From NCBI GenBank assembly GCA_902796225.1, contig CADBOO010000030.1:1-64000 (forward strand): a stretch of DNA of 64,000 bases. The letters run 5' to 3'. Under the pieces are notes generated by a model that was given only the letters and a program-made list of their open reading frames with translations, had not been told where the DNA came from and made no database searches. This DNA is from an uncultured Ruminococcus sp. (GTDB taxonomy: Bacteria; Bacillota; Clostridia; Oscillospirales; Acutalibacteraceae). Both the position numbers and the translations under genes were made by a program. Shown piece after piece: positions 52,294-61,308 of the stretch (the stretch's first letter is position 1; the number at the start of each line of letters is the position of its first letter).

Positions 52294-53577
52294 ATGAAAC
52301 GTGTATTAGCAATGATGCTGGCGATCCTCCTGATCGCCGCAGTGATGACAACGGGTCTGACCGCCTGCGGAAATGATTCGGGCAGCGACTCCGACGTTAT
52401 CAAGATCGGTTACGTCAACCCGACGACAGGTCCTCTTGCCGGCAACGGCGAAGGCTGCGACTGGGCGGTAAAACAGATCACCGACTATGTCGACGAGCAT
52501 CCGATCACCGTAGACGGCAAGGAAAAGAAGATCGAGGTCATCGTCTATGACTCCAAGTCCGACCAGAACACCTGTACCGAGATGGCGCAGAAGCTGATCG
52601 AAGAAGACGAGATCGATCTCATGATCGCGATCCAGACCCCGAACACCGTTATCCCGGTCGTTCAGGTTGCCGAAAGATACGGCGTACCGTGTATCGCTAC
52701 CCAGGCTCCGGTCGATCCCGTATCGGTATCGCTGGACGAGTTCAACTGGACCTATGACTTCTTCTATACCCTCGACGATGTTTACGAATCCCAGAGAGCG
52801 CTGTGGGAGCAGGCGGGCTACAAGCGCGGTTCCGGCGCAAAGGTAGGACTTCTCTTTGCCAACGACACCGACGGCACCTCGTGGCATGATCTGTTTATCA
52901 GAAGACTTGCCGAGGATGGCTATACCGTTGTCGATCCCGGTCAGTATCCCTCCAAGACAACCGACTTCACGAATGTTGCAAATAAGTTCAAGGAAGAAAA
53001 GATCGACGTGATCGCAGGCACCAATATCCCTCCGGATTTCATGAACGCGTATAACGCGGTCATCGCAGCGGGCGTTGAGGTCGGCTGCATCACCATGGGC
53101 AAGTGCTGCCTGCTGCAGAGCGACGTCGAAGCGCTCGGCGATCTTGCCGACGGCATCATGACCCAGGTATGGTGGGCGCCCACAAACCCCTTCAAATCCG
53201 ATCTGACAGGCGTCACCTGCGCTGAGATCAACGAGAAGTACAAGAAGGATAACGGCAGAGTCATGCCGCAGCCGACCGCGTTTGCATATGCGGGTCTTGA
53301 GCTTGCCGTTCAGGCGTTCACCAAGGCGGGTACGACCGATAAAGAAAAGGTCTACAAGGCGATCGGCGAACTGAAGTGCGAGACGATCGCGGGTCCTGTC
53401 GATTATTCCAATGAGCTCAACGGTCTGCCTTACGCGAGATCCGTCCTGACCGGCGGTCAGTGGCAGCGCGACGAAAACGGCGAGCTGCAGCTTGTGATCA
53501 TCGACAATTCGCTTCATACCGACATCCCTGTAACGGGTAAATATCAATCCGGAAACGCGACAACCAAGAAAAAATAA
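52294..53577 (+). CDS. Orphan ABC-type substrate-binding lipoprotein (periplasmic-binding fold type I)
   Basis: A 427-residue protein. A lipoprotein signal ends TTGLTACGND (lipobox LTAC). The mature part is a Peripla_BP_6/LivJ-like binding protein: IKIGYVNPTTGPLAGNGEGCD, VIVYDSKSDQNTCTEMAQKLI, FANDTDGTSWHDLFI and AFAYAGLELAVQAFTKAG. Members bind branched-chain amino acids, amides, urea or aromatic compounds and deliver them to LivHMGF-type ABC importers. No such permease or ATPase gene follows; a terminator does. It might feed a distant transporter or act as a sensor ligand-binding component. AGGAG lies eight bases before ATG 52294. Confidence 0.88.
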   Translation: MKRVLAMMLAILLIAAVMTTGLTACGNDSGSDSDVIKIGYVNPTTGPLAGNGEGCDWAVKQITDYVDEHPITVDGKEKKIEVIVYDSKSDQNTCTEMAQKLIEEDEIDLMIAIQTPNTVIPVVQVAERYGVPCIATQAPVDPVSVSLDEFNWTYDFFYTLDDVYESQRALWEQAGYKRGSGAKVGLLFANDTDGTSWHDLFIRRLAEDGYTVVDPGQYPSKTTDFTNVANKFKEEKIDVIAGTNIPPDFMNAYNAVIAAGVEVGCITMGKCCLLQSDVEALGDLADGIMTQVWWAPTNPFKSDLTGVTCAEINEKYKKDNGRVMPQPTAFAYAGLELAVQAFTKAGTTDKEKVYKAIGELKCETIAGPVDYSNELNGLPYARSVLTGGQWQRDENGELQLVIIDNSLHTDIPVTGKYQSGNATTKKK

Positions 53578-53723
53578 CCGCAGATGAACCGGGTCACCCC
53601 CCGATCCGGCTTCATCCGAATACCTTCCAACCAAACGGTTGTCACGATCAATCCAGCCTTTATAGAACAGAAGGCGCGCGTATCGGCGCGCCGCGAGATC
53701 ATCATACCGGAATGCATGATCCC

Positions 53724-53765
53724 AAAAAAGCCTGAGTATCTCAAATGAAATACTCAGGCTTTTTG
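53724..53765. terminator. Bidirectional terminator
   Basis: AAAAAAGCCTGAGTAT, a 10-base loop, ATACTCAGGCTTTTT. It ends the binding-protein gene and also serves the minus-strand GGDEF locus. Confidence 0.9.
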
Positions 53766-53839
53766 TTGTGCTTTCAGATCGAATAGTCGGAAGAGAAGGT
53801 CGGGATCCCGGCTGTGCCGCGTGAATGATCGTCGCCCGA

Positions 53840-55059
53840 TCACGGATCCTGCTGTTCCTGTTCTTCCTTTCTTTTCAGTTTTCTGATCCGTTTTTTCTCA
53901 TACATGATCTTGTCGGCGCGCCGGGACGTATCTCTCAGCGTGCTGTCGGTATCGGGATCATATTCGGCGACGCCAATCGTGACGTTCACCTGATCCCACG
54001 GGTTCTTCGTGGCTTTGCTGATCATTTTTTCCTGCTCCTCAAAGCGTTCGATCAGCGCGTCTTTGTTTTCGTAATCGTCCTTCATCAGGACGACGGCAAA
54101 TTCGTCGCCGCCGACCCTGAACACGGGACTGTGCTGGAAAATACGGCAGATCAGCTTGCTGGCGGCTTTGAGGTATTCGTCGCCCTTATCATGACCGTAT
54201 TTGTCGTTGATCGTCTTGAGGTTGTCGCAATCCAGTACGGCGATTTTTCGCTGTCCAGCTTATTCTGGAGCTTTGCGACATAATCGTAATACGCACCCTT
54301 GTTTCGTACCGACGTCAGCGCGTCGACATAAACGCGTTTGCTGAGATTGTCGACCTGAAGCTGACTCTGGATGACCTTTTTCTGGGCGATATTGCTGCGC
54401 AGCAGCAGTCCGATGATCACCGTCACGATGATCACAAAGATCAGCATGATAAGGAGGATATTGTCTTTGATAAAGCCGATGAAGGTCGTTTTTGCATCTT
54501 CGGTGGAATAGTAGGTCAGCGCAGAGCTGACGGTGGATTCGGGGACGAGATTGATCGTTTTTGACAGGATGGAGTAAAGATTCTTGCTGCCGACAAGGAC
54601 GACAAAGCTGTAGTCCATCTCCACGCCGGTCGATACGGTCGTCAGGTGCAGCTTTTCACACTGCTTGGAAATATTGGTGTAGCGGTAGCTGCTGATCAGG
54701 ATACAGTCGGCGTCGCCCGCGGCTACCGCGTCAAGGCAGGCGGGCGTATCCTTATAGTAGACCGGCTCCCAGCTGGGAAAATGATTCTTGAGGAACAGAT
54801 CGTAATTCGCGTTGCCCTCATTGACGGCGACCAGTGCTTTATCTTTTTCCAAAAACTTCTTCTGGTCTGCGGCGCGTACCACCGCCTGCATCTCCGTTCG
54901 TACAAGCGTCGGAGTGATCGCAAGTCCTTCCGCCTCACAGTCGGCGTCGGTAAGATTTGCGGGGAACATACAGTCTGCCTCGCCGTTTTTGACCGCTTCC
55001 ATCGCTTCGGTGGCGGTCGGGTATGAGATCGGTTCAAACTCGATCGGTGTACTCGGCAT
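53840..55059 (-). pseudogene. Broken membrane diguanylate cyclase: truncated binding domain, TM, frameshifted GGDEF
   Basis: Minus-strand pieces. From about 55059 an open frame encodes the later two thirds of an SBP_bac_3-like binding domain (FEPISYPTATEAMEAVKNGEADC), a transmembrane helix (ILLIMLIFVIIVTVIIGLLL) and the start of a GGDEF domain (YVDALTSVRNKGAYYDY). Near 54240-54246 the frame is lost in a run of five A. One extra A would continue into IAVLDCDNLKTINDKYGHDKG and then FRVGGDEFAVVL, which stays open to the stop at 53840. The N-terminal 60 or so residues and signal peptide of the binding domain are also missing, replaced by the overlapping receiver-domain gene. An intact protein would make c-di-GMP in response to a ligand. 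A sequencing error could explain the A-run shift but not the missing N-terminus. Confidence 0.7.
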
Positions 55060-55444
55060 ACATACGGACGCGCGCCAGAACGACGTCGGGAAGATCACAC
55101 GGCAGTTGGATGACGTCGGACGCGCCGATCTGCAGGAAGCGTGCTTCAAATGCCTTTTCCTTTGTCAGGACGATCACGGGCAGTCTGCTCATCGCCGGGT
55201 CGCTTTTCAGGGTGTTCAACAGCTGCACTCCGTCCGGCCCCATCGTCTGGACGTCCAGCATGATCAGCGAGATGTCTTCGGCGCTCCTGCGGATACAGGC
55301 GATTGCCTCATCGGCGTCACATACAACGATCACCCGAAAATCCCTGCACAGCATGGATCGGAGCGTCTCGATGTTGGAGGCATCGTTTTCTATTACCAAA
55401 ATCTGTTGTTTGTTTTGGCTTGTGTTTGAGGGGATTGTATTCAT
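55034..55444 (-). CDS. Stand-alone or truncated response-regulator receiver domain
   Basis: A 136-residue protein: one REC domain from ILVIENDASNIETL (acidic pair) through the phospho-acceptor Asp in ISLIMLDVQTMGPDG and the switch Thr/Lys in VIVLTKEKAFE to LARVRMYAEYTDRV. It stops directly where an output domain would normally follow. Its last 26 bases overlap the broken binding-domain frame, so the locus reads like a fusion made by a deletion joining a REC gene to a binding-GGDEF gene. AAGGAG seven bases before ATG 55444 gives the start. No histidine kinase is nearby. Confidence 0.75.
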   Translation of the reverse strand: MNTIPSNTSQNKQQILVIENDASNIETLRSMLCRDFRVIVVCDADEAIACIRRSAEDISLIMLDVQTMGPDGVQLLNTLKSDPAMSRLPVIVLTKEKAFEARFLQIGASDVIQLPCDLPDVVLARVRMYAEYTDRV

Positions 55445-55682
55445 CATGCAACTCCTTGTCATAAAAACAGACCGCAGTTCGTATGGGAGCTTTACTGTCG
55501 GTATCCGCAGCTCCGGGTGCTGATCCCGCGCCTGTGGACGTCGGGGATCCGTTACATCATTATTATAAAACATGAGGTGGATAAATTCAATAAGATTACA
55601 GATAAGATTGCGGGGTATTCTGTGCCGATCGGAGCGAAATAATCATAACGGATCGTTGGTGGCGACAGGATCGTGATCCGCG

Positions 55683-55728
55683 GAAAAAAAGAATCCTCTT
55701 GTTTCAGCCGTGCCGAAACAAGAGGATT
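55683..55728 (-). terminator. Terminator of the starch-binding dockerin gene
   Basis: AATCCTCTTGTTTC pairs over 14 bases with GAAACAAGAGGATT; on the minus strand it is followed by CTTTTTTT. Confidence 0.93.
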
Positions 55729-55742
55729 TTCGTGTTGATCGA

Positions 55743-57602
55743 TTATACTCTTCGTCCGATGCGTCCCGATGAGGGGATACCCGCGATATAGCGCTGGATC
55801 GCTGTCGCGTCGACAATCGTTACAAAGCCGTCGCCGTCGGAGTCAGCCGCCGCGGGGTCATACTTCGAAACAGGGATGCCGGCGATATTCCGCTGGATCG
55901 CCGTCGCGTCGAAAATCGTTACGACGCCGTCGGAGTCGACGTCGCCGATGAGCGTGCCGCCGGGTGCGTCGGTCGGCTTGACGACGGGAGGATCGGTAGG
56001 TGTGACGGGCGTCACGGAACCTGCCGCGCCGACGCGTGCCATCGGTACGGTGATGTGATCCTCGTCCTCTTTTTCGGCAGAGGTCGATTTGTCCTTGGAG
56101 TAAGGCTTCGCGGCGTTGTCAGCCATAGACAGGTCATAGGGCAGGCAGTCCATGCCGGAGGTGCCGAAGGTGGAGACCTTCATAACGCCGATGCCGTTTG
56201 TCGCGATATCGGAAGCAGAAATATCAAGATTCCTGAGAGGAATGGATATCTCGTAGAACATATCCAGCTTGGGGCTGTGTCCCATTGTGTAGAGATCGGT
56301 GAGGGTCGCGTCGACACAGTCGCCCGCGACACGCTTGTTGTCGGTGCCTGCCTTGGGAAGACCCATCAGTTTGCCGGAGAGGGTCTTGCCGTTGCCCCAC
56401 TTGATGCTGATGCCGGTAGCGGCGCCCTTCTTGACGAGGGTGTCGGGCATGAGCTTGCCGTCGTCGTTCGCGGTATAGATGAACGGACCGTTGGAGGCGT
56501 TGGTAGAGAAAGCGACGACATGGTCGCTGTTCGCGTCGATGGTCGTGCCGGAGCCCCAGAGGGTGCCGGTGCCGTCGCCGGTCTCGTTATGGGTGACATT
56601 TCCATTGCCGGTGTTGATATACAGGAATACGGGCAGATTGTCGATCCAGAGGTTGCCCTGGGTCAGGGGGTAGTTTTCGCCCGGAGCCGCGACGTCCTGG
56701 ACGTTTGCCATCTCGTACATGATATAGAGGTTGTTGTCGTCCCACGCGGCGTACATCGCATAGTCGTCGATCGCTTTCTCGTGCATCGACCAGTGAGCGT
56801 AAACGCGGGGATCGTCGTTGGCTACGCCCTGTGCGATCAGCATCGAGCTGTCCCAGTCGGACTTGTCGCCGTCGACCGTGATGGTCTTGCGCGCGCCGTA
56901 ACCGCCGTTCGGATTGGTCGCGTAGTTGCCGCCGATCGCGGGACTTGTGCTGCCGTCGGAGCCGCCCGAACCGCCGCCGGAGGAGGTCTTCTTTTTGTAG
57001 GTACAGGTCTTGTCAACAGCGCCGTAGCTGTTGGAGGCGTAGACAAAGAGCTTGACAGTCGCGCCCTCGGCGGTGCTTGCGCCGAGTGTGACGGTGGTCG
57101 AGCCGGTGAACGACTTGTGACTTCCGTCATCGATCGTGTAGTAAGCGGAGGTTGCGTCGGTAACGGTGATCGTGACGTCGACAGTTGTCTTGAAGAAGCC
57201 GCCGTCGGGAGAAACGCTGATCGAGGGAACCGGGTCGGAGCTGTAGTCGCTCCACTGACCGGTGCCGTAATCATAGAGCTTGTTGCCGCCGGGGTAATCC
57301 ATATCCGTTGTCTGACTGGTGTTGTCGCCCTTGTTGAAGATGATCATGTTGAACTTGTCGTCGGGAACGGTGTAGTAATACAGATCCGTCTCGCCGCTGA
57401 CCTTGGTCATCTGGACGCCGGGCCACGCCTTGTTGTTTTCCTCTGTGTTCTTCTTCCACATGTAGCAGTAGGGAGTGAAACTGGATCGGCAGTAGACTTT
57501 ATCGCCTGCAGCGGCTGTTACGCTGACAGCGGCGACGGTCATCGCCGATACGATCATCAGAACCGCCAGAATGATCGCCAGTATTTTTTTTGTTGTTTTC
57601 AA
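55743..57602 (-). CDS. Secreted starch-binding dockerin protein (Sas-like)
   Basis: A 619-residue protein from TTG 57602 (GGAGGGG five bases upstream). The signal peptide is KKILAIILAVLMIVSAMTVA. Next is a CBM26-like module at about 36-125 (CYMWKKNTEENNKAWPGVQMT), a chitobiase-C-like beta module at about 130-200 (ISVSPDGGFFKTTVDVTIT), a Gly/Ser linker, and a CBM9-like/DOMON-type domain at about 240-500 (ITVDGDKSDWDSS, YAAWDDNNLYIMYEM). After a Pro/Thr linker it ends in a type I dockerin (553-619) with two intact calcium loops, DVDSDGVVTIFDATAIQR and DSDGDGFVTIVDATAIQR. No catalytic motif is visible. The architecture recalls amylosome starch-adherence proteins of Ruminococcus bromii; it would tether starch to a scaffoldin or the cell. 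Confidence 0.82.
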   Translation of the reverse strand: MKTTKKILAIILAVLMIVSAMTVAAVSVTAAAGDKVYCRSSFTPYCYMWKKNTEENNKAWPGVQMTKVSGETDLYYYTVPDDKFNMIIFNKGDNTSQTTDMDYPGGNKLYDYGTGQWSDYSSDPVPSISVSPDGGFFKTTVDVTITVTDATSAYYTIDDGSHKSFTGSTTVTLGASTAEGATVKLFVYASNSYGAVDKTCTYKKKTSSGGGSGGSDGSTSPAIGGNYATNPNGGYGARKTITVDGDKSDWDSSMLIAQGVANDDPRVYAHWSMHEKAIDDYAMYAAWDDNNLYIMYEMANVQDVAAPGENYPLTQGNLWIDNLPVFLYINTGNGNVTHNETGDGTGTLWGSGTTIDANSDHVVAFSTNASNGPFIYTANDDGKLMPDTLVKKGAATGISIKWGNGKTLSGKLMGLPKAGTDNKRVAGDCVDATLTDLYTMGHSPKLDMFYEISIPLRNLDISASDIATNGIGVMKVSTFGTSGMDCLPYDLSMADNAAKPYSKDKSTSAEKEDEDHITVPMARVGAAGSVTPVTPTDPPVVKPTDAPGGTLIGDVDSDGVVTIFDATAIQRNIAGIPVSKYDPAAADSDGDGFVTIVDATAIQRYIAGIPSSGRIGRRV

Positions 57603-57683
57603 AAAGACCCCTCCGATAGAATTAGTTTTTCCGAATAGGCCGAAGCAAATCGACGGATATTGCCCCATTCTATTTCATGTTCC

Positions 57684-57712
57684 ATTATAATGGCAGGACA
57701 GTCAAAAGTCAA
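57684..57712 (-). promoter_or_regulatory. Promoter of the starch-binding dockerin gene
   Basis: The minus strand has TTGACT-N17-TATAAT, about 80 bp before the TTG start. It overlaps the T-run of the upstream MATE terminator. Confidence 0.8.
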
Positions 57713-57715
57713 TTG

Positions 57716-57745
57716 AAAAAACGACCGATCCCGACGATTTCGGGA
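57716..57745 (-). terminator. Probable terminator of the MATE gene
   Basis: The minus strand reads TCCCGA, loop AATCG, TCGGGA, TCGGTCG, TTTTTT. The seven bases between stem and T-run make it weaker than the others. Confidence 0.45.
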
Positions 57746-57828
57746 CAGCTTCCGGCAGGTGAAACCGGAGCCTGCTTATGGTCCTGCGCGGCTGTTCTCC
57801 GGTCGGTTTTCGATAGATTCTTACGGCG

Positions 57829-59199
57829 CTATTCCTTTGCGGTAAGGTTGTTGATCCATATCCCCTTGCGGATCATGACGGCGCCGACGATGATCTTGAT
57901 GATGTCCGCCGCCTGAACGATCGCATAAACCGTGAGGATCGGCAGATCGGTCAGCAGGCACAGCAGGAGCGCGAGTGGCAGGCTGACCGCCCATGAGAAC
58001 ACGCTGTCAAAAGCAAAGGTGATCAGCGTCTTTCCGCCCGAACGCAGGGTGAAGTAGAGCGCGTTGAGAACGCCCTGCACGGGAAAGAACAATGCCGAGA
58101 TGACGATGAACCCGGTGCTCAGCTCGCGCACCGCATCGGTCGCGTCGTACAGCAGCGGAAATACTCCCGACAGCGCGATCAGGATCACGGCAAGTCCCGC
58201 GCATACAACAGCGGAGAACCATGTCAGCGTATCGGATTCCTTTTTTGCGCGCTTGAATTCTCCCGCGCCGAGCGACTGTCCGACAAGGATACCGACAGAA
58301 TACCCCAGCGCGACGAATACGACGTTCAGCAGGTTGCATAACACATTGGCGATGTTCACGCCGGCGACGACGTCCAGCCCGCGCATGGAGTAGCACTGGG
58401 TCGTTGCAGCGATGCCCGCCGCCCATAAGAATTCATTGAAAAAGATCGGGACGGACTTTTTGATCATCTGCGCGCGGACGCCGCTCTCGACTTTGAGCGT
58501 CCGCCACAAGCCCTGTACGAACGGATGGCGCTTTCTGCGGGCGTAGGACCAGATCACCAGGATCGTGATCTCGATACAGCGGGCGATCACCGTCGCCGCC
58601 GCCGCGCCCCGCACGCCCAACCGCGGAAAGCCCAGATTGCCGTAGATCAGGATCCAGTTGAACAGTACGTCCGAGCCGACCGATACGATCCCCGCGACCA
58701 TCGGCTTGAAGCTGTCGCCGGTTTCGCGCAGCGTGCTTGTATAGATCTGTGTCGCCGCCATCGCGGGCAGTCCGAACACCATGATATGCAGGTAATCCTT
58801 GGCATAGCCGAGCGTCAGCTCCGGATCGATAGAGGTGCTTTCGCCCTGCAGATACAGCCGGATGAGGAAGTTCTCTCCGAAAAGCAGGATCGCGATCCCT
58901 GCGCCGGTGACGGCGATCGCGATGAGCGCTTTCATCCGGGCGGTCGCCCGTACTCCCTCGGTATTGCCCTGTCCGTAGTATTGAGCGGTGAAGATGCCGG
59001 GACCGGATACGCCTCCGAACAGCGCCAGCGCAAATACGAACAGCAGTTGATTGACGATCGACACGGCGGTCATTTCTTCGGCGCCCAGACTGCCGACCAT
59101 GATATGATCGACCAGCCCGACGGCGTTGGTCACGCCGTTCTGCAGCATGATCGGTACGGCAAGGAACATCGCGCGTTTCAATATTGTTTTTCGGTCCAC
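57829..59199 (-). CDS. MATE-family multidrug/metabolite exporter
   Basis: A 456-residue protein with twelve predicted transmembrane helices and the MATE signatures LAVPIMLQNGVTNAVGLVDH, ALGYSVGILVGQSLGAGE and RETGDSFKPM in both halves of the fold. It exports organic cations or metabolites using Na+ or H+; the substrate is not predictable. GGAGGTG seven bases before GTG 59199 makes GTG the start rather than the in-frame ATG 30 bp upstream. It is transcribed divergently from the GNAT gene with its own promoter. Confidence 0.92.
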   Translation of the reverse strand: MDRKTILKRAMFLAVPIMLQNGVTNAVGLVDHIMVGSLGAEEMTAVSIVNQLLFVFALALFGGVSGPGIFTAQYYGQGNTEGVRATARMKALIAIAVTGAGIAILLFGENFLIRLYLQGESTSIDPELTLGYAKDYLHIMVFGLPAMAATQIYTSTLRETGDSFKPMVAGIVSVGSDVLFNWILIYGNLGFPRLGVRGAAAATVIARCIEITILVIWSYARRKRHPFVQGLWRTLKVESGVRAQMIKKSVPIFFNEFLWAAGIAATTQCYSMRGLDVVAGVNIANVLCNLLNVVFVALGYSVGILVGQSLGAGEFKRAKKESDTLTWFSAVVCAGLAVILIALSGVFPLLYDATDAVRELSTGFIVISALFFPVQGVLNALYFTLRSGGKTLITFAFDSVFSWAVSLPLALLLCLLTDLPILTVYAIVQAADIIKIIVGAVMIRKGIWINNLTAKE

Positions 59200-59232
59200 G
59201 GTATCACCTCCGTCGTTGGGTATTACCACTCG

Positions 59233-59261
59233 ATTCTAGCAGGAAAACCGGACAAAATCAA
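59233..59261 (-). promoter_or_regulatory. Promoter of the MATE gene
   Basis: The minus strand has TTGATT-N17-TAGAAT, 34 bp from the GTG start. Confidence 0.6.
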
Positions 59262-59277
59262 GCCTTTCTGCACAGAG

Positions 59278-59306
59278 TGGACAATCGGCGGGTTTTCTGC
59301 TATGAT
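59278..59306 (+). promoter_or_regulatory. Promoter of the GNAT gene
   Basis: TGGACA-N17-TATGAT, 43 bp before ATG 59349, back to back with the MATE promoter. Confidence 0.65.
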
Positions 59307-59348
59307 AAGTTCGGAAATACCGGTATATCCGAAAGCGAGGTTCGACAA

Positions 59349-59894
59349 ATGAAGTATCAGGAAAAGATCATGATGAACAACGGCAAAGAGGCGCTGATCA
59401 GAAACGGCGAGGGATCGGACGGACAAGAGGTTTTTGATGTGTTCAACCGCACGCATGAGGAAACGGATTATCTGCTGACATATCCCGACGAGAATGCTTT
59501 CGACGCACAAGAGGAAGCGGCGTTTCTGGAAAAGAAAACCGATAGTCCCGACGAGATCGAGCTCGTCGCCGTCGTCGACGGAAAGATCGCCGGAACAGCC
59601 GGGATCGAAGCGGTCGGCAAAAAGGATAAAATCAGACACCGTGCGGAATTCGGTATCTGTATCCTTAAGGAATACTGGGGGCTTGGCCTGGGAAAGGCGC
59701 TGACAAAAGCCTGTATCCGCTGCGCCAAAGAAGCCGGGTATGCGCAGCTGGAGCTGGACGTCGTCGCGGAAAACGAACGGGCAATTGCCATGTATCGGAA
59801 TCTGGGCTTTGTCGAATTCGGACGCAATCCCAGAGGATTCAAGTCACGCATAACCGGGTACCAGGAGCTGGTCTGTATGCTGCTTGAGCTGTGA
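59349..59894 (+). CDS. GNAT-family N-acetyltransferase
   Basis: A 181-residue single-domain acetyltransferase. LVAVVDGKIAGTAGIEAV covers the beta2-beta3 region, FGICILKEYWGLGLGKALTKA the acetyl-CoA-binding loop (Q/RxxGxG/A type), and LELDVVAENERAIAMYRNLGF the C-terminal motif. It resembles RimI/YjgM-like acetyltransferases acting on small amines or protein termini; the substrate is unknown. GAGG precedes ATG 59349. A longer frame from 59184 would overlap the divergent promoters and is rejected. Confidence 0.88.
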   Translation: MKYQEKIMMNNGKEALIRNGEGSDGQEVFDVFNRTHEETDYLLTYPDENAFDAQEEAAFLEKKTDSPDEIELVAVVDGKIAGTAGIEAVGKKDKIRHRAEFGICILKEYWGLGLGKALTKACIRCAKEAGYAQLELDVVAENERAIAMYRNLGFVEFGRNPRGFKSRITGYQELVCMLLEL

Positions 59895-60207
59895 CCCGGA
59901 TCGTTTTTGCAGGAAGAGAAAGCAGGGGAGCTGTTGCGCCGGGCATGCGACAGCCCCCCTAAGTTGTGTCATCCTGTGCACGGCGAAGGCTCGTATTGCG
60001 GATCTGTCCGACCGTATCGGTTCGAATGCCTGAGCGGCGGAACAGACAGCGATTTGGGCTTTTTCGCTTGCGTTCGGAAATGACAATTCGTCTTCAGCGA
60101 CAAGCCTTTTTGTCATGAACAAAAACGTTCTTTGTGTAAAACGAATAGATTTTGAATTAAAAATGAGTCGATTTGCACAAAAAGCAGGAAGCATGTGATG
60201 GTTATGC
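59895..60207. other. Intergenic region with a terminator-family hairpin lacking a T-run
   Basis: At 59925-59958 GGGG-A-GCTGTTGC pairs with GCGACAGCCCC around a 9-base loop. It resembles the terminators at 34594 and 48134 but is followed by CTAAG instead of T. The rest shows no gene or recognised element. Confidence 0.45.
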
Positions 60208-60236
60208 TTGTAATATTGCCGCCGATATGTTACAAT
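60208..60236 (+). promoter_or_regulatory. Promoter of the opp operon
   Basis: TTGTAA-N17-TACAAT, about 130 bp before the oppB start. Confidence 0.6.
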
Positions 60237-60366
60237 GTTTCATTAGTGATAGCATACGGTAACCATGTCGAACAGATCACGCTTTCGGTTACGGAATGCT
60301 ATTGTAAAGCAGCGCCTACGCACCCTGAATCACAGCTGTTTTAAGATTAGTCAAGGTAGGATGAGT

Positions 60367-61296
60367 ATGAACACAAAAACGTTGTGGTATATCGTCAAGC
60401 GCATATTGCTGGCGATTTTCACGATCTGGATCGTCATAACGATCACATTTTTCGTTATGCATGCGGTCCCGGGCGGCCCGTTCGTCGGAGAAAAAGAACC
60501 TCCGAAAGCGATCAAGCAGGCGATGGAAGCCAAGTACGGTCTGGATAAGTCCCCCGGGGAACAGTATGTCGAATACCTCAAGGGTATCGTCACAGAATTC
60601 GACTTCGGACCTTCTCTGAAAAAGAAGGGACGTTCCGTCAATGATATCATCTCCGACGGTATGGAGACCTCTCTCAAGCTCGGCTTGATGGCGGCAGGCA
60701 TCGCGACGCTGCTGGGCATCGTCTTCGGGGCGGTCGCAGCCTTGCGGCGAAACAAATTTATCGATCGATTTATTATGGTGTTTACGACGGCGTTCGTATC
60801 CATGCCATCGTTTATCATGGGTACGCTGCTGCTGTTGATATTCTCACAAAGCCTCGGATGGTTTCCCGCCAACGGCACAAAGGCGGGAGGTCTGGTGCTG
60901 CCTGTCATCACACTTGCGCTGTATCCGATGGCGTACATCACCCGTCTGACCCGTTCATCCATGCTGGACGTTCTCGGTCAGGATTATATCCGCACGGCTA
61001 AAGCAAAGGGCGTTTCCGGTCCGCGCATCATTTTCGGTCACGCGATGAAGAACTCCCTGATCCCCGTTCTGACCTATGTCGGACCGATGCTCGCGTATAT
61101 CGTTACCGGTTCGCTGGTCGTTGAAAAGATCTTCAACGTCCCCGGTATCGGCAGAGCGTTCGTCAACAGCATCACCTCGCGTGATTATCCCTTGATCATG
61201 GGTACCACGATCATTCTCGCGGCGCTGATCGTCGTGATGAACCTGATCACGGATATCCTCTACAAGGTCGTCGATCCGCGTATCCAGTTTGAATAA
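60367..61296 (+). CDS. oppB: Oligopeptide ABC transporter permease OppB
   Basis: A 309-residue six-helix permease: YIVKRILLAIFTIWIVITIT start, HAVPGGPF and the ABC-contact EAA loop YIRTAKAKGVSGPRIIFGHAMKNSLIP. OppB/DppB proteins form half of the membrane channel for peptide import. ATG 60367 is favoured by AGG at six bases; ATG 60361 would leave no spacing, and the long upstream extension from 60265 is non-coding. No oppA binding protein precedes it; it may lie beyond the window. It starts an operon with oppC, oppD and oppF. Confidence 0.93.
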   Translation: MNTKTLWYIVKRILLAIFTIWIVITITFFVMHAVPGGPFVGEKEPPKAIKQAMEAKYGLDKSPGEQYVEYLKGIVTEFDFGPSLKKKGRSVNDIISDGMETSLKLGLMAAGIATLLGIVFGAVAALRRNKFIDRFIMVFTTAFVSMPSFIMGTLLLLIFSQSLGWFPANGTKAGGLVLPVITLALYPMAYITRLTRSSMLDVLGQDYIRTAKAKGVSGPRIIFGHAMKNSLIPVLTYVGPMLAYIVTGSLVVEKIFNVPGIGRAFVNSITSRDYPLIMGTTIILAALIVVMNLITDILYKVVDPRIQFE

Positions 61297-61308
61297 GGGG
61301 GGACAGGC

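Noticed and set aside
55562..55682. Gene between the REC domain promoter region and the dockerin terminator
   Set aside because: No open frame with an SD or coding-like composition is present.
56055..57638. 527-codon plus-strand frame opposite the starch-binding dockerin gene
   Set aside because: The minus strand encodes a signal peptide, CBMs and a dockerin; the plus frame is a compositional shadow.
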